Of a stretch of 64,000 bases of DNA, positions 1-8,882 are shown one piece after another. The number at the start of each line of letters is the position of its first letter. The stretch's first letter is position 1. A program made the translations under genes and the position numbers. The notes below the pieces were generated by a model. That model searched no databases, was not told where the DNA came from, and worked only from the letters and a program-made list of their open reading frames with translations. Origin of the DNA: Ruegeria sp. Ofav3-42 (GTDB taxonomy: Bacteria > Pseudomonadota > Alphaproteobacteria > Rhodobacterales > Rhodobacteraceae); contig NZ_JAKRGB010000003.1 of the NCBI RefSeq assembly GCF_022347725.1, positions 372,001-436,000 of the forward strand, given 5' to 3'.

Positions 1-1018
1 TCCGGCTTTCGGCGTCGATGCCATCACCAGTGCCCTGTTCGCGCATGTGATCCAGCAGCGCATCCTGACCAAGCGCGACGCGTTCCAGTGCGGCTGTTAC
101 ACCTTCGCTATCGGACTGCCGAACATTCATTTCACCGATGGCGTCGGCCAACTGACCCAACTTGGACGAAACCGTAGCCCGGTCCGCTTCCTGCGCCGAG
201 AACAGATCCTGCAGCGCGTCCATCTGTTCGGACATGGCATCCAGAACGGGCGTCAGCACGGCGATCTCCGCACCGCCCTCGTCCCCTGCGGCAAAGCCAA
301 CCCGAGTGATCGACGACAGCCATTCCTCAAGCTCGCGGTAGAACCGGTTCTGGCCATGGCCCGCAAACAGTTCCAGCAGCCCCACGATCAGTGATCCGGC
401 CAAACCCAAAAGGGATGAACCGAATGCCACGCCCATGCCTTGCAACTGCGCCTCAAGTCCAACCATCAGGCGGTTGAACACGGCCAGGCCTTCTTCACCC
501 TCTTGCGGGTTCAGGCTGCGAATCGTGTCAACGATAGCAGGAACCGTGGTTGCCAGACCAAAGAACGTGCCCAAAAGACCCAGATAAATCAGTACGTTGG
601 TGATATAACGCGTGATCTCACGCTCTTCCTCGACCCGTTCAGCAACCGAATCCAAAATCGAGCGGGTGGACGTTGAACTGATCTGCGATCTCGCGCCCCG
701 TTCCCGCAGCAGCGAGGCCAGCGGCGCCAGTAGTTGCGGCGTACGGGCATCTTCGCGGACGACACCGCCGACAAAAGCCTCAATCCAGCGGACCGAACCG
801 ATCAATTGCGTCACCTGATAGAAACAGGCGAATACGCCGATCACAAACACCAGAATGATAAAGCCGTTCAGGTAAGGGTTTGCCTGAAAAACCGGCATGA
901 CATAGGGCAGCGCCATGAAGACGCCCAAGCCTGCCAGGCCAATTGCGACTAACATCATCACAATCTGTCGAATGGGATGCGAGAAATGGGGTCTCGCGCC
1001 CTGATGTGCCTGCGCCAT
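1..1018 (-). CDS. MotA/TolQ/ExbB-family proton channel protein (C-terminus cut by window edge)
   Basis: The 339 visible residues begin at the ATG at 1018 and run off the window, so the stop codon is not seen. Hydrophobic segments lie near residues 16-40, 50-73, 140-165 and 193-220. The third carries LLGTFFGLATTVPAI, the pore-helix signature of MotA/TolQ/ExbB channels. The family uses the inner-membrane proton gradient to energise a periplasm-spanning partner (MotB, TolR or ExbD type). The stretch after residue 245 is polar and probably coiled-coil, which is longer than in plain ExbB. A MotB/OmpA-like partner would be expected immediately downstream, outside the window. The family call is firm; the exact subfamily is not. 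Confidence 0.85.
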   Translation of the reverse strand, partial: MAQAHQGARPHFSHPIRQIVMMLVAIGLAGLGVFMALPYVMPVFQANPYLNGFIILVFVIGVFACFYQVTQLIGSVRWIEAFVGGVVREDARTPQLLAPLASLLRERGARSQISSTSTRSILDSVAERVEEEREITRYITNVLIYLGLLGTFFGLATTVPAIVDTIRSLNPQEGEEGLAVFNRLMVGLEAQLQGMGVAFGSSLLGLAGSLIVGLLELFAGHGQNRFYRELEEWLSSITRVGFAAGDEGGAEIAVLTPVLDAMSEQMDALQDLFSAQEADRATVSSKLGQLADAIGEMNVRQSDSEGVTAALERVALGQDALLDHMREQGTGDGIDAESR

Positions 1019-1086
1019 GCGCGTTGATCCTGAATTTGCCTGCTCTGGCCCGAATCTAGCGAAAATCAGCCGGTGACGCCAAGGGT

Positions 1087-1617
1087 TTATGCGGTGATGT
1101 TGCGCACCCGTTGCGCTAACCACTCAAGATCAGGATCGTGCAGGTCGATCTCAGCCAGATGTTCGGCCGTGTTATACAGATATTCCGTATTCGGCCCACG
1201 CCCACCAACCGCATGAGCGATGATCTGTGCTTGCTCCTCAAGTGGCAGGCCACCGCAATATTGCACGTGGTCAGCATCGATCACGTAGGTCACTGCGTTG
1301 ACGACCACGCCACTGTTCAAATGCACATCCAGCATCTTCTCTACATAGGCCGAGGAAATCAGTTCACGCTCGCGCAATTCCTGCAAAGTTCTGTCTTCAT
1401 GCCCCGCCTCAACCGCGAGCGCCAGACCTGTGCAGTTGGCATCCGCTTGTTCGTCCAGCGCCAGTACAAGACCAGGGTGTTCTTCGGTTCCGCGATGGTG
1501 GATCGAGCTCATGCAAAAGGACCGCGCATAGCCATGCAAAGTGGCGTGCTCACTGCGGGCCACGGGAAAGCCCGGATTCCACAGCAGTGATCCATATCCG
1601 AAAACCCACATCGTCAT
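1087..1617 (-). CDS. chaC: ChaC-type gamma-glutamylcyclotransferase
   Basis: The 176-residue protein has the N-terminal substrate loop FGYGSL (residues 6-11) and an acidic cluster LRERE (residues 81-85) in the region of the family's catalytic glutamate. ChaC enzymes cleave glutathione in the cytosol to 5-oxoproline and Cys-Gly. I chose the ATG at 1617 because AAGGA sits eight bases upstream and the protein then starts directly before the YGSL loop. An in-frame extension up to 1710 would add 31 arginine-rich residues unlike the family. It is divergent from the DUF2125 gene, with about 67 bp between them. Confidence 0.88.
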   Translation of the reverse strand: MTMWVFGYGSLLWNPGFPVARSEHATLHGYARSFCMSSIHHRGTEEHPGLVLALDEQADANCTGLALAVEAGHEDRTLQELRERELISSAYVEKMLDVHLNSGVVVNAVTYVIDADHVQYCGGLPLEEQAQIIAHAVGGRGPNTEYLYNTAEHLAEIDLHDPDLEWLAQRVRNITA

Positions 1618-1684
1618 AGCTCTGGTCCTTGCCCGTTTGCGCCTATAAACATCAATTTCAACGCGGGAAAAAGGGCCAACTGCC

Positions 1685-2686
1685 ATGCGCGGTCTTATAC
1701 GAGTGATCATTTTTGTAACCGTTGTCTGGAGCGCCTATTGGTTCGTCGCCGGATTCGGATTGCGAAACGCGATTACCACATGGTTCGACAAGCAGCAGGA
1801 AAGAGGCTGGCAGGCGGAATTTTCGGATGTCTCAACCGCTGGGTATCCGTTTCATCACGTAACGCACCTGAACAGCCCGGCCCTGGCCGACCCAGTGAAT
1901 GGCACGGCCTGGAGCGCGGATTGGATCGAGTTCCAAAGCCCCTCAATCTGGCCGGGTCGGCAGGTGCTGCGCTTTGCCGACACGCCTCAGCGCCTTTCCT
2001 ATTTCGACCAGACCGCAACCATTGAAGCCAATGATCTGCAGGCCGAGTTGCAGTTACGGCCAGGTGTCGCGCTGGTGTTGGAAAAGATGGCACTGACCGC
2101 AGGTCCGTGGTCGATCACGGACGAAGCCGAAGCTTTGGCGGGGGGCAACACGCTTACGTTGATCATGGAGCAAACATCAATTCCTGAGGCATATACAGTC
2201 GGCGCCCGGATCGATGGGTTCACGCCAGGGGACGATCTGCGAGAGCTAATGCGGTCTGCCACAACTCTGCCTCAGGCGTTTGAAACGCTTGAGATGGACA
2301 TGACAGTCACGTTCGACAAAGCCTGGGATCGAACAGCCCTAGAGCAGAGCAGACCGCAACCGGTGAAGATCGATCTGCAACTGGCCGAGATGAAGTGGGG
2401 CGAATTGCGCCTGTTTGCGGCGGGTAAGCTGGACGTTGACGCACAGGGCATTCCCTCGGGTGAAATTGCGATCAAGGCCGAGAATTGGCGGGATATGATT
2501 GCCATGGCAAACGCGGCAGGCGCTCTGCCCGATCAGGCCGTCGATCCGGTGACGCGGGCGCTGAATTTCATGGCCGGGCTGGGAGGGAATCCAAAGACGC
2601 TGGACCTGCAATTGAACTTCCGGGATGGGTTCGTGGCACTTGGTCCCCTGCCACTTGGGCCAGCGCCGCATCTGATCCTGCGCTAA
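1685..2686 (+). CDS. DUF2125 domain-containing protein
   Basis: The 333-residue protein starts with a single N-terminal hydrophobic segment (about residues 5-25), a signal anchor or uncleaved signal peptide. The rest is periplasmic and beta-rich. The early block GYPFHHVTHLNSPALADP and the overall length match the DUF2125 family of alphaproteobacteria, whose function is unknown. AAGGG lies about ten bases before the ATG. The stop codon overlaps by 4 bp the 3' end of the convergent extensin-family gene, so neither gene has room for its own terminator. Confidence 0.82.
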   Translation: MRGLIRVIIFVTVVWSAYWFVAGFGLRNAITTWFDKQQERGWQAEFSDVSTAGYPFHHVTHLNSPALADPVNGTAWSADWIEFQSPSIWPGRQVLRFADTPQRLSYFDQTATIEANDLQAELQLRPGVALVLEKMALTAGPWSITDEAEALAGGNTLTLIMEQTSIPEAYTVGARIDGFTPGDDLRELMRSATTLPQAFETLEMDMTVTFDKAWDRTALEQSRPQPVKIDLQLAEMKWGELRLFAAGKLDVDAQGIPSGEIAIKAENWRDMIAMANAAGALPDQAVDPVTRALNFMAGLGGNPKTLDLQLNFRDGFVALGPLPLGPAPHLILR

Positions 2687-3531
2687 CGACAGTATGGCCC
2701 GCGGCGGTGGCGGGCAGTGTCCAGATGGAAATGGTCGCGGTGGTAGCGGTCGGCATTCGGCCCCAAAACGGTGCCAAACGGCCCGCACGCCCCGCGCCAG
2801 ACCTTTATCAACTGGTTTTGCGACGGGTTCTTGCGCCACCCATTCAGGACCGTCACCACCTCTCCATCAGCCATTTTAAAGGCCGAGATGTCGATTGCCC
2901 GGCCCTTCCCATGTTCGGAAATGCGTGCGCCCTTGCGGTTGTTGCGTGTCCGACAAGCGTAATGCGCGGCGACCTGCAACTCGACCACAGGCCCGCGCCG
3001 CTTGAATGTCGGCTTGACCGTTTTTTCGACCCAATTGTTCAGCGCAACGGCCGTTCCACAATCCATCGTGGATGGTCGGCTTAACGTGACACCCGACACC
3101 GATGTAATCTGAACAGCGTCTTTGATACCGCAGGCCTTTATCTTGCCCGGCACTTTGCCCATCGGTTTGCCCTGAATATCAATGTCACCGCAGACCGATC
3201 CTTTTCGCAGCTTTCGCCGTTTGAAAAAGGCCTCTTGCTCAAGAGATTTCGGTCGTAGGTATGGCATAAGCGAAGTGTCCGGCCCAAGCAGTGGCAAGTT
3301 GGACGGACGGGCTGCAACGGCCAGCACCTGGGGTGAAACCGGGCGCAATTCTGGGCGCATGTTCGGCAGCGCCGTCTGCGGCGCTGCACTTAGAAAAGCG
3401 ACGGCTTCCACCACCGGAGCTGCGTCGGGCCGCGACACCGGGAACAGAGAGCTTTTCGGAGAGCCCGCCTGAGAAGATGAGGCGCAAATCGCCGCCAGTC
3501 CGATCAGAAAGGTTCTCCAGCCGTGTCTCAT
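2683..3531 (-). CDS. Extensin-like C-terminal domain protein, probable secreted peptidoglycan peptidase
   Basis: A signal peptide covers about residues 1-22 and is followed by a proline-rich linker. The conserved extensin-like domain spans roughly residues 95-282. It contains SEHGKGRAID and HRDHFHLD, a His/Asp/His arrangement like the zinc ligands of M15 (VanY-type) peptidases. Paired cysteines (CGDIDIQG, KACGI, DCGT, YACR, GACG, YCR) suggest disulfides in the periplasm. The start ATG overlaps the stop of the tyrC-like gene (ATGA), so it is translated with the hisC-tyrC cluster, although no metabolic link is obvious. Cell-wall peptidase activity is inferred from the M15 resemblance. Confidence 0.82.
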   Translation of the reverse strand: MRHGWRTFLIGLAAICASSSQAGSPKSSLFPVSRPDAAPVVEAVAFLSAAPQTALPNMRPELRPVSPQVLAVAARPSNLPLLGPDTSLMPYLRPKSLEQEAFFKRRKLRKGSVCGDIDIQGKPMGKVPGKIKACGIKDAVQITSVSGVTLSRPSTMDCGTAVALNNWVEKTVKPTFKRRGPVVELQVAAHYACRTRNNRKGARISEHGKGRAIDISAFKMADGEVVTVLNGWRKNPSQNQLIKVWRGACGPFGTVLGPNADRYHRDHFHLDTARHRRGPYCR

Positions 3532-4448
3532 GGGTTCGCTTTTCCCCGTCCGAAATCGGGCGCATCCGTATCCTGTCCGGCGTCGATGATCCCGCGCCGG
3601 ATCGCGCGTGTGCGAGTGAAATAGTCGAATAATTGCTCGCCGTCACCTGTTCTGATTGCGCGCTGCAAGGCGAACAGCTCTTCGGTGAATCGGCCGAGGA
3701 TCTCCAACGTCGCGTCTTTGTTGGTCAGGAACACGTCCCGCCACATGGTCGGGTCCGAGGCCGCGATACGGGTAAAGTCCCGAAAACCCGCGGCGGAATA
3801 CTTGATGACTTCTGTATCCGTCACCCGGCGCAGGTCGTCGGCCACGCCCACCATTGTGTAAGCGATCAGGTGTGGCGCGTGCGATGTGACCGCCAGAACC
3901 AGATCGTGGTGATCCGCATCCATCTCATCCACGTTTGACCCCATGCCTTCCCACAGCGCGCGCAGACGGGCAATTGCATTCGGGTCAGAGCCTTCGACTG
4001 GAACCAGCAGGCACCAGCGGTTGTCGAACAGCTCGGCAAAACCTGACTCAGGGCCGGAGTGTTCGGTCCCGGCCAATGGGTGCGCGGGGATGAAATGCAC
4101 ACCTTCGGGAATATGTGGGGACACAGCTTGGATGACGTGCCGCTTAACCGATCCCACATCTGTTACCGTTGCCCCGGATTTCAGGGCTGGCGCAATATCC
4201 TCGGCAACGGCCCCCATCGCGCCAACTGGCACGCAAAGCACGACAAGGTCGGCGCCCTCAACCGCCTCTTTCGCGGTGTCACATACGCGGTCGCACAGGC
4301 CGATCTGTCGGGCCGTTTCGCGCGTAGACTCAGACCGGGCATAGCCGGTCACTTCGCCCGCAAGCCCTGCGCGTTTTATCGCCCAGAACATGGACGAGGC
4401 GATCAGGCCCAGCCCGATCAGGGCCACACGGTCGTAAACTTGGCTCAT
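3528..4448 (-). CDS. tyrC: Prephenate/arogenate (cyclohexadienyl) dehydrogenase
   Basis: The 306-residue protein opens with a Rossmann NAD(P) loop, [11 protein letters not shown] (residues 9-19). It carries the family block [14 protein letters not shown] in the middle, which includes the histidine used for hydride abstraction from the ring hydroxyl. It converts prephenate to 4-hydroxyphenylpyruvate, or arogenate to tyrosine. No chorismate mutase domain is fused, so it is the monofunctional form. It overlaps hisC by ATGA. The hisC-tyrC pairing is known from other alphaproteobacteria such as Zymomonas, and suggests that the aminotransferase also serves aromatic amino-acid synthesis. Confidence 0.9.
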   Translation of the reverse strand: MSQVYDRVALIGLGLIASSMFWAIKRAGLAGEVTGYARSESTRETARQIGLCDRVCDTAKEAVEGADLVVLCVPVGAMGAVAEDIAPALKSGATVTDVGSVKRHVIQAVSPHIPEGVHFIPAHPLAGTEHSGPESGFAELFDNRWCLLVPVEGSDPNAIARLRALWEGMGSNVDEMDADHHDLVLAVTSHAPHLIAYTMVGVADDLRRVTDTEVIKYSAAGFRDFTRIAASDPTMWRDVFLTNKDATLEILGRFTEELFALQRAIRTGDGEQLFDYFTRTRAIRRGIIDAGQDTDAPDFGRGKANP

Positions 4449-5530
4449 GCGACGCCCCCTTTGAACGCAGTGATGGCCGCAACAACTCGGCGACAGGCTT
4501 CTTCATCGCCCACGGTGATACGCAGGGCATTCGGCAGGTTGTAGCCCGCTACGCGACGCACGATCAAACCCTGGGTTTTGAGATACTCATCACACGCCTC
4601 AGCCTCGGCCTGATCGGCCAAGCGGGCGAGGATGAAATTGGTGCAGGACGCGTCCGAAGGTACTCCGATCTTGGCCAGTTCTTCGGACAGCCACGCCCGC
4701 AGACGCGCATTTTCGGCCTGACAGAAAGACAGAAACTCCACGTCTTTCACAGCAGCCTCTGCTGCCGCCAAAGCGGTCAAGGACAGGTTAAACGGCTGAC
4801 GCACCCGGTTCAGCACATCGATGATTGACTGTGCTGCATATCCCCAGCCAACCCGCATGCCGCCCAAGCCGTAGACCTTCGAGAAGGTCCGTGTCATGAT
4901 CACGTTTTCGAACTGATCCACCAGAGATGCGCCACCGTCGAACCCATCGACAAACTCGGCATATGCACCGTCTATCACCATCAGGCAGGTCGGTGGCAGC
5001 GCCTCGGCCAACCGGACCAGTTTAGCCTCGGGGATCATGGTCGAAGTCGGGTTGCCCGGGTTGGTCACGAAAACGATGCGGGTCTTCCCGGTCACCGCAG
5101 CCAGAATATTGTCGACGTCCACATGACGCTCGCGTTCGGCCACCATAATTGGCGACGCACCGGCCATGCGGGCGATGATCGGGTACATCGAAAACCCGTG
5201 CTCGGTATAAATCACCTCATCCCCCGGCCCCGCATAAGCCTGAGCGATGAATTGCAGGACCTCGTCACTGCCGACGCCGCAAATGATCCGTGCCGGGTCC
5301 AGCCCGTGACGCTCACCAATCGCCGCGCGCAGGCTGGCGTGGTCGGTGCTGGGATAACGATGCAGGGTTTCCGCGCTTTCCCGTACAGCTTCGATCGCCT
5401 TGGGGCCCGGGCCGAACGGGTTCTCGTTCGAGCTGAGCTTGATCACATGCTCCACCCCCGCCACATGCGACTGACCGCCCTGGTAGAGGGCGATGTCCAT
5501 AATGCCGGGTTGTGGGGTGATCTTGTTCAT
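4445..5530 (-). CDS. hisC: Histidinol-phosphate (and probably aromatic) aminotransferase
   Basis: This is a 361-residue fold-type I PLP enzyme. It shows [15 protein letters not shown] near the N-terminus, VTNPGNPTS, an Asp-Gly-Ala-Tyr-Ala-Glu block (VIDGAYAEF) and the PLP lysine in [16 protein letters not shown]. HisC transfers the amino group of glutamate to imidazole-acetol phosphate in histidine synthesis. It is first in a minus-strand cluster with tyrC. The ribosome binding site GGAG, seven bases before the ATG, lies inside the 3' arm of a perfect 9-bp hairpin (5532-5555), so translation may be controlled by RNA structure. The other his genes in the window (hisG, hisZ) are 8 kb away. Confidence 0.92.
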   Translation of the reverse strand: MNKITPQPGIMDIALYQGGQSHVAGVEHVIKLSSNENPFGPGPKAIEAVRESAETLHRYPSTDHASLRAAIGERHGLDPARIICGVGSDEVLQFIAQAYAGPGDEVIYTEHGFSMYPIIARMAGASPIMVAERERHVDVDNILAAVTGKTRIVFVTNPGNPTSTMIPEAKLVRLAEALPPTCLMVIDGAYAEFVDGFDGGASLVDQFENVIMTRTFSKVYGLGGMRVGWGYAAQSIIDVLNRVRQPFNLSLTALAAAEAAVKDVEFLSFCQAENARLRAWLSEELAKIGVPSDASCTNFILARLADQAEAEACDEYLKTQGLIVRRVAGYNLPNALRITVGDEEACRRVVAAITAFKGGVA

Positions 5531-5531
5531 A

Positions 5532-5555
5532 AGAGGCTCCGTTGTTGGAGCCTCT
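5532..5555 (-). promoter_or_regulatory. Hairpin masking the hisC ribosome binding site
   Basis: On the minus strand AGAGGCTCC (5547-5555) pairs perfectly over nine bases with GGAGCCTCT (5532-5540), leaving a six-base loop. The GGAG of the second arm is the only Shine-Dalgarno sequence for the hisC ATG at 5530. No T-run follows, so this is not an intrinsic terminator. A second short palindrome, TCTCAACGGGTTGAGA, lies just upstream at about 5564-5579, between the class V aminotransferase stop and this hairpin. A role in translational control or thermosensing is inferred. Confidence 0.5.
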
Positions 5556-5594
5556 CATACCTGTCTCAACGGGTTGAGAAAAGCGGCAATTCCG

Positions 5595-7010
5595 TCACGC
5601 CGCCTTGAAGCGGGCCGTCGCCGGGTCCGCGTTGTAAAAGCGTGTGAATTCCTCGGTCCGGTGGGACAGGTCATTGACGCTGTCAATGATGAACTGAACC
5701 GTTTCCTCGCTCATCAGGTACGAGAAATTCAGCCGCACCCAACCGGGTTTCTTCATCTCTTCCCCGGCGGAAAGGGCGGCATGCAGTTCATTCGACGTTT
5801 CGCGGTCGATACCCAGCAGGCGATGCGCATATGGCCCGGCACAAGCACAGCCGCCACGCGCCTGAATGCCGTAAATGTCGCTGAGCATCCGGGTGAACAG
5901 TTGCTGATGCACTGGCTTGCCGGAATTGTCCCGCACAAGGAAGGAATAGATCGGCAGACGGTGCGGGTTGTCTGTGCCCAGCAAGGTCAGGTTCGGATTG
6001 TCGCCCCACCCTTTCAAGGCCATCTCGTTGTACCGCGCTTCGCGTTTGGCAATCTCGTCCGTACCGACGACATCCTTGACGATGAAGGCCAGCGCTGCGC
6101 GGATATCGCCGATCACGTTAGGCGTTCCGGCCTCTTCACGCGTTGCCAGATCTTCACTGTAATCATGCCGCCAGGGCGAAACGAAACTGACAGTGCCGCC
6201 ACCGGGCCAACTGGGGCATGTGCGCCGCACCGCGTTCTCGTTGACGATCAACACACCGGACGCGCCCGGGCCACCCGGAAACTTGTGTGGGGAAACAACG
6301 ATGGCGTCCTTGCGCGCATCCTCTGGCCCCATATCCATCGGCAAGTAAGGTCCACCGCCAGCGTAATCCCAGATCGAAACAGCCCCATGAGACTTGAGCA
6401 GACGGGTGATCGGATCCGGATCAGTGATGATACCCGTCACGTTGGATGCCGCCGAAAAGGACCCGATGATCAAATCAGAGTCGGCGTTCTCAACCAGTGC
6501 TTTTTCAAGCGCTGACAGATCGACACCGCCTTCCGGCGCTTCGGGGATTTCAATCACCTGCGCCTTGCTTTCGCGCCACGGCAGAATGTTGGAATGATGC
6601 TCGTAAGGCCCGATCAAGACAACCGGCCGGTCAGCCCCATCAACTCCCATCAAACTGACCAGCCGGTTAAGACCCGCAGTGGCGCCGGACCCGGTAAAGA
6701 TCACCGCGTCCTCTCCCCTCGCTCCAACTATGCGGGCTATTTCTGCGCGCGCTTCGCGGCGCAGACGGGTCATGTAAGACCCGCAATAGGAGGCTTCGGT
6801 ATGGCTGTTGGCATAGAAAGGCAGCACCTCGTGGGCGACAAAATCCTCAACCTGCCGCATCGCACGACCCGAAGCGACGTAATCCGCATAGACCAGCGGC
6901 ACGTCCCCGTTCAGACCAGGGATCAGAACATTCTCTCCGATCAGCCCATCGCGCAGGGTTGAATTGCGAGTGGTGGATTGGAGGTCTGCGCGAAATTTGG
7001 ACAAGGTCAT
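5595..7010 (-). CDS. Class V aminotransferase-fold PLP enzyme (cysteine desulfurase-like)
   Basis: The 471-residue protein has the class V features: TGSGATAGLNRLVSL (cofactor phosphate loop), YEHHSNILPWRE, SIWDYAGGGPYLPMDM and the PLP lysine in VVSPHKFPGGPGASG. A late GGCACAGPYAHRLLG block contains Cys residues where cysteine desulfurases carry the catalytic loop, so sulfur chemistry is possible but not shown. The ATG at 7010 is used because GGAGA precedes it at good spacing; the in-frame ATG at 7037 has none. It is divergent from an Lrp-type regulator, 103 bp away, which probably controls it. Confidence 0.8.
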   Translation of the reverse strand: MTLSKFRADLQSTTRNSTLRDGLIGENVLIPGLNGDVPLVYADYVASGRAMRQVEDFVAHEVLPFYANSHTEASYCGSYMTRLRREARAEIARIVGARGEDAVIFTGSGATAGLNRLVSLMGVDGADRPVVLIGPYEHHSNILPWRESKAQVIEIPEAPEGGVDLSALEKALVENADSDLIIGSFSAASNVTGIITDPDPITRLLKSHGAVSIWDYAGGGPYLPMDMGPEDARKDAIVVSPHKFPGGPGASGVLIVNENAVRRTCPSWPGGGTVSFVSPWRHDYSEDLATREEAGTPNVIGDIRAALAFIVKDVVGTDEIAKREARYNEMALKGWGDNPNLTLLGTDNPHRLPIYSFLVRDNSGKPVHQQLFTRMLSDIYGIQARGGCACAGPYAHRLLGIDRETSNELHAALSAGEEMKKPGWVRLNFSYLMSEETVQFIIDSVNDLSHRTEEFTRFYNADPATARFKAA

Positions 7011-7113
7011 GGGAATATCTCCGTATTGCAGTATCAAATATGATTGAGAAGCAGTGCAAAAACTTCACCTTTCTTTGGATAGATTTCTTGTTTGTTGTGT
7101 CATATGCTTCGGA

Positions 7114-7575
7114 ATGGGCGAAAATTTAGATCATATTTACAAACGCATTCTGCGCGAGCTTCAAACAGACGCAACGCTGTCTCAGCGCGAGCTGGCGGAT
7201 CGTGTCGGGTTGTCACAAAACGCTTGCTGGCGGCGGCTTAAGGCATTGAATGAGAACGGCGTCATTACCGGCTCCACCGCACGCATCGCGCGAGAGAAAC
7301 TCGGGTTGAGCCTTGTGGTCTTCGTAATGCTGCGCACCCGGCATCATTCTGCAGAATGGCTGCAGGCCTTTCGCAGTCATGTTCTGACGATCCCCGAGGT
7401 TGTGGATTTCCACCGCATCGGAGGCGACTATGACTATCAATTGAAGGTCGTTACGCAGGACATGGCATCCTATGACAAGGTCTATCAGCGACTAATCGAT
7501 AAGGTCGAACTGGACAGCGTGACGTCCTACTTCGCGATGGAAGCCATCGCTGAAGGGCGTCCTCTGCCGATTTGA
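7114..7575 (+). CDS. Lrp/AsnC family transcriptional regulator
   Basis: The 153 residues from the ATG at 7114 match the usual family length. An N-terminal winged helix-turn-helix (DATLSQRELADRVGLSQNACWRRLKAL, about residues 18-44) is followed by the RAM ligand-binding domain ending GRPLPI. An in-frame extension to 7054 would add 20 hydrophobic residues without family resemblance. Family members sense amino acids and often regulate the divergent neighbour, here the class V aminotransferase. The gene stops at 7575, directly abutting the 3' end of the convergent LysR gene. Confidence 0.88.
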   Translation: MGENLDHIYKRILRELQTDATLSQRELADRVGLSQNACWRRLKALNENGVITGSTARIAREKLGLSLVVFVMLRTRHHSAEWLQAFRSHVLTIPEVVDFHRIGGDYDYQLKVVTQDMASYDKVYQRLIDKVELDSVTSYFAMEAIAEGRPLPI

Positions 7576-8448
7576 TCAGGCCTCAAACAGCGGGCGATTT
7601 TCGCGAAAGTATGGGACGACAATGGCGCGAAATGCCTCCAGCTTTGCCGAGGGCCAAACGTCCGGATGCGCGACAATCCAAATGTCTGCGTAGGGGTGCG
7701 TTTTAAACTCAGGCACCTGAACCAGCCCCTGCAGTGACCGCCCCAAAAAAACGGGCATCCTGACCACGCCCAACCCTGCCTGCGCAGCGGCGGACATAGC
7801 GACCATGTCATCAAACCGCATCTTGATACGCGATCCGGGGCGTGACGCGCGAACATGTTCAGGCAGGTCCTGCCGACGTTCGTAAACCAACCAATCCACG
7901 ACGCCCTCTGGGTCATTGGCAATTCGCTCGGCCAGTTCAGGTGCGGCAAAGCTGGCCGCATGTTGCTCGGCCAGGCGCAAGCCTTTCAATGTATCGCCAG
8001 GATTGCGACTGATACGGATGGCGATATCGGCCTCGCGCTTGTTGAGGTCGAGGATCTCGTTAGCCGCTCGGACCCGCAGGGTAACGTCGGGATGCTGTTT
8101 GCTGAACGCATCCAAAACCGGAGCCAAAACCTGCGCGATCAGCAGCTGGGGCGCGGTTAGCGTCAGCTCTCCTTCCAGCTTTTCGTCGCGGCCGGACAAC
8201 CCGCGCAGCATGGCATGCTCTGCGCTCTCCATCTCGGCCGCATGGCGGGCAACCAGTTTGCCCGCCTCAGTAGGCCGATACCCGTCAGCCAATCGTTCGA
8301 ACAAGACCTCTCCTGTCGCGCTCTCTGCCCGGGAAATGCGGCGCGCAACGGTGGTATAGTTTACGCCCAGATCCTCAGCGGCAGCAGACAAGGTCCGCCT
8401 GCGAACAACCGTCAAAACAGCGCGATAATCATCCCAGTGCATATTCAT
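7576..8448 (-). CDS. LysR family transcriptional regulator
   Basis: The 290-residue protein has an N-terminal helix-turn-helix (residues 4-63, with LSAAAEDLGVNYTTVARRIS) and a LysR substrate-binding domain (about 90-285). It is divergently transcribed from a DUF1330 gene, with a 94-bp intergenic region. That region contains a candidate operator directly upstream of the LysR ATG (8450-8484). Most regulators of this type repress themselves and activate the divergent gene with a small co-inducer; the ligand here is unknown. Confidence 0.88.
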   Translation of the reverse strand: MNMHWDDYRAVLTVVRRRTLSAAAEDLGVNYTTVARRISRAESATGEVLFERLADGYRPTEAGKLVARHAAEMESAEHAMLRGLSGRDEKLEGELTLTAPQLLIAQVLAPVLDAFSKQHPDVTLRVRAANEILDLNKREADIAIRISRNPGDTLKGLRLAEQHAASFAAPELAERIANDPEGVVDWLVYERRQDLPEHVRASRPGSRIKMRFDDMVAMSAAAQAGLGVVRMPVFLGRSLQGLVQVPEFKTHPYADIWIVAHPDVWPSAKLEAFRAIVVPYFRENRPLFEA

Positions 8449-8449
8449 A

Positions 8450-8484
8450 CGTGCAAAATCGCATACGAAGGATGCAAAAGCACG
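8450..8484. promoter_or_regulatory. Candidate LysR operator between the LysR and DUF1330 genes
   Basis: The site contains nested inverted repeats: CGTGC (8450-8454) with GCACG (8480-8484), and GCAT (8461-8464) with ATGC (8472-8475). TGCAAAA also appears as direct repeats at 8452 and 8473. These repeats are 21 bp apart, two helical turns, as expected for dimer or tetramer binding. It starts two bases from the LysR start codon. The function is inferred from position and symmetry. Confidence 0.45.
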
Positions 8485-8542
8485 CGTTTTCGCAGGCCAA
8501 CACGAAACCTAGCTTTGTATCACGTAATTGAGGACAAAAACC

Positions 8543-8824
8543 ATGATCTACGCATACGCCAAACTCACAGTAGAAAACCCCGATGCTCTGGCCGCCTATC
8601 GCGAGCAGGCAGGCCCCGCCCTGGCCCGTCACGGCGGCAAGGTCGAACAGGCCACAGCCGACACAACAGCGTTGGACGGCACCCCCGATTTGCCCGACGT
8701 TGCAGCCCTTCTGTCCTTTCCGGACAAGGACGCAGCACTTGGCTGGATCAACGACCCGGAACTGAAAGACGTGCACGATCTGCGCCGCAGCACCGGCGCG
8801 TCGGATATCGTATTGCTGGGCTGA
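8543..8824 (+). CDS. DUF1330 domain-containing protein
   Basis: The 93-residue protein is a small ferredoxin-like alpha/beta fold typical of DUF1330: an N-terminal MIYAYAKLTVENPDALAAYR, then SFPDKDAALGWINDPEL. I chose the ATG at 8543 because AGGAC lies eight bases upstream; an in-frame TTG at 8528 overlaps that signal. DUF1330 proteins resemble dimeric alpha-beta barrel monooxygenases, but no reaction is assigned. Its promoter is shared with the divergent LysR regulator. Confidence 0.8.
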   Translation: MIYAYAKLTVENPDALAAYREQAGPALARHGGKVEQATADTTALDGTPDLPDVAALLSFPDKDAALGWINDPELKDVHDLRRSTGASDIVLLG

Positions 8825-8832
8825 AAAGAAAA

Positions 8833-8858
8833 AGAGCCGCGCTGGGTAGCGCGGCTCT
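8833..8858 (-). terminator. Intrinsic terminator downstream of rpsD
   Basis: A perfect 11-bp stem (8833-8843 with 8848-8858) has a four-base loop. On the minus strand it is followed by a T-rich tract (complement of 8824-8832). It lies 25 bp after the rpsD stop codon and just beyond the end of the convergent DUF1330 gene, so it may insulate both. Confidence 0.85.
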
Positions 8859-8882
8859 GAATTCCAGTCGGATCGGCGAAGA

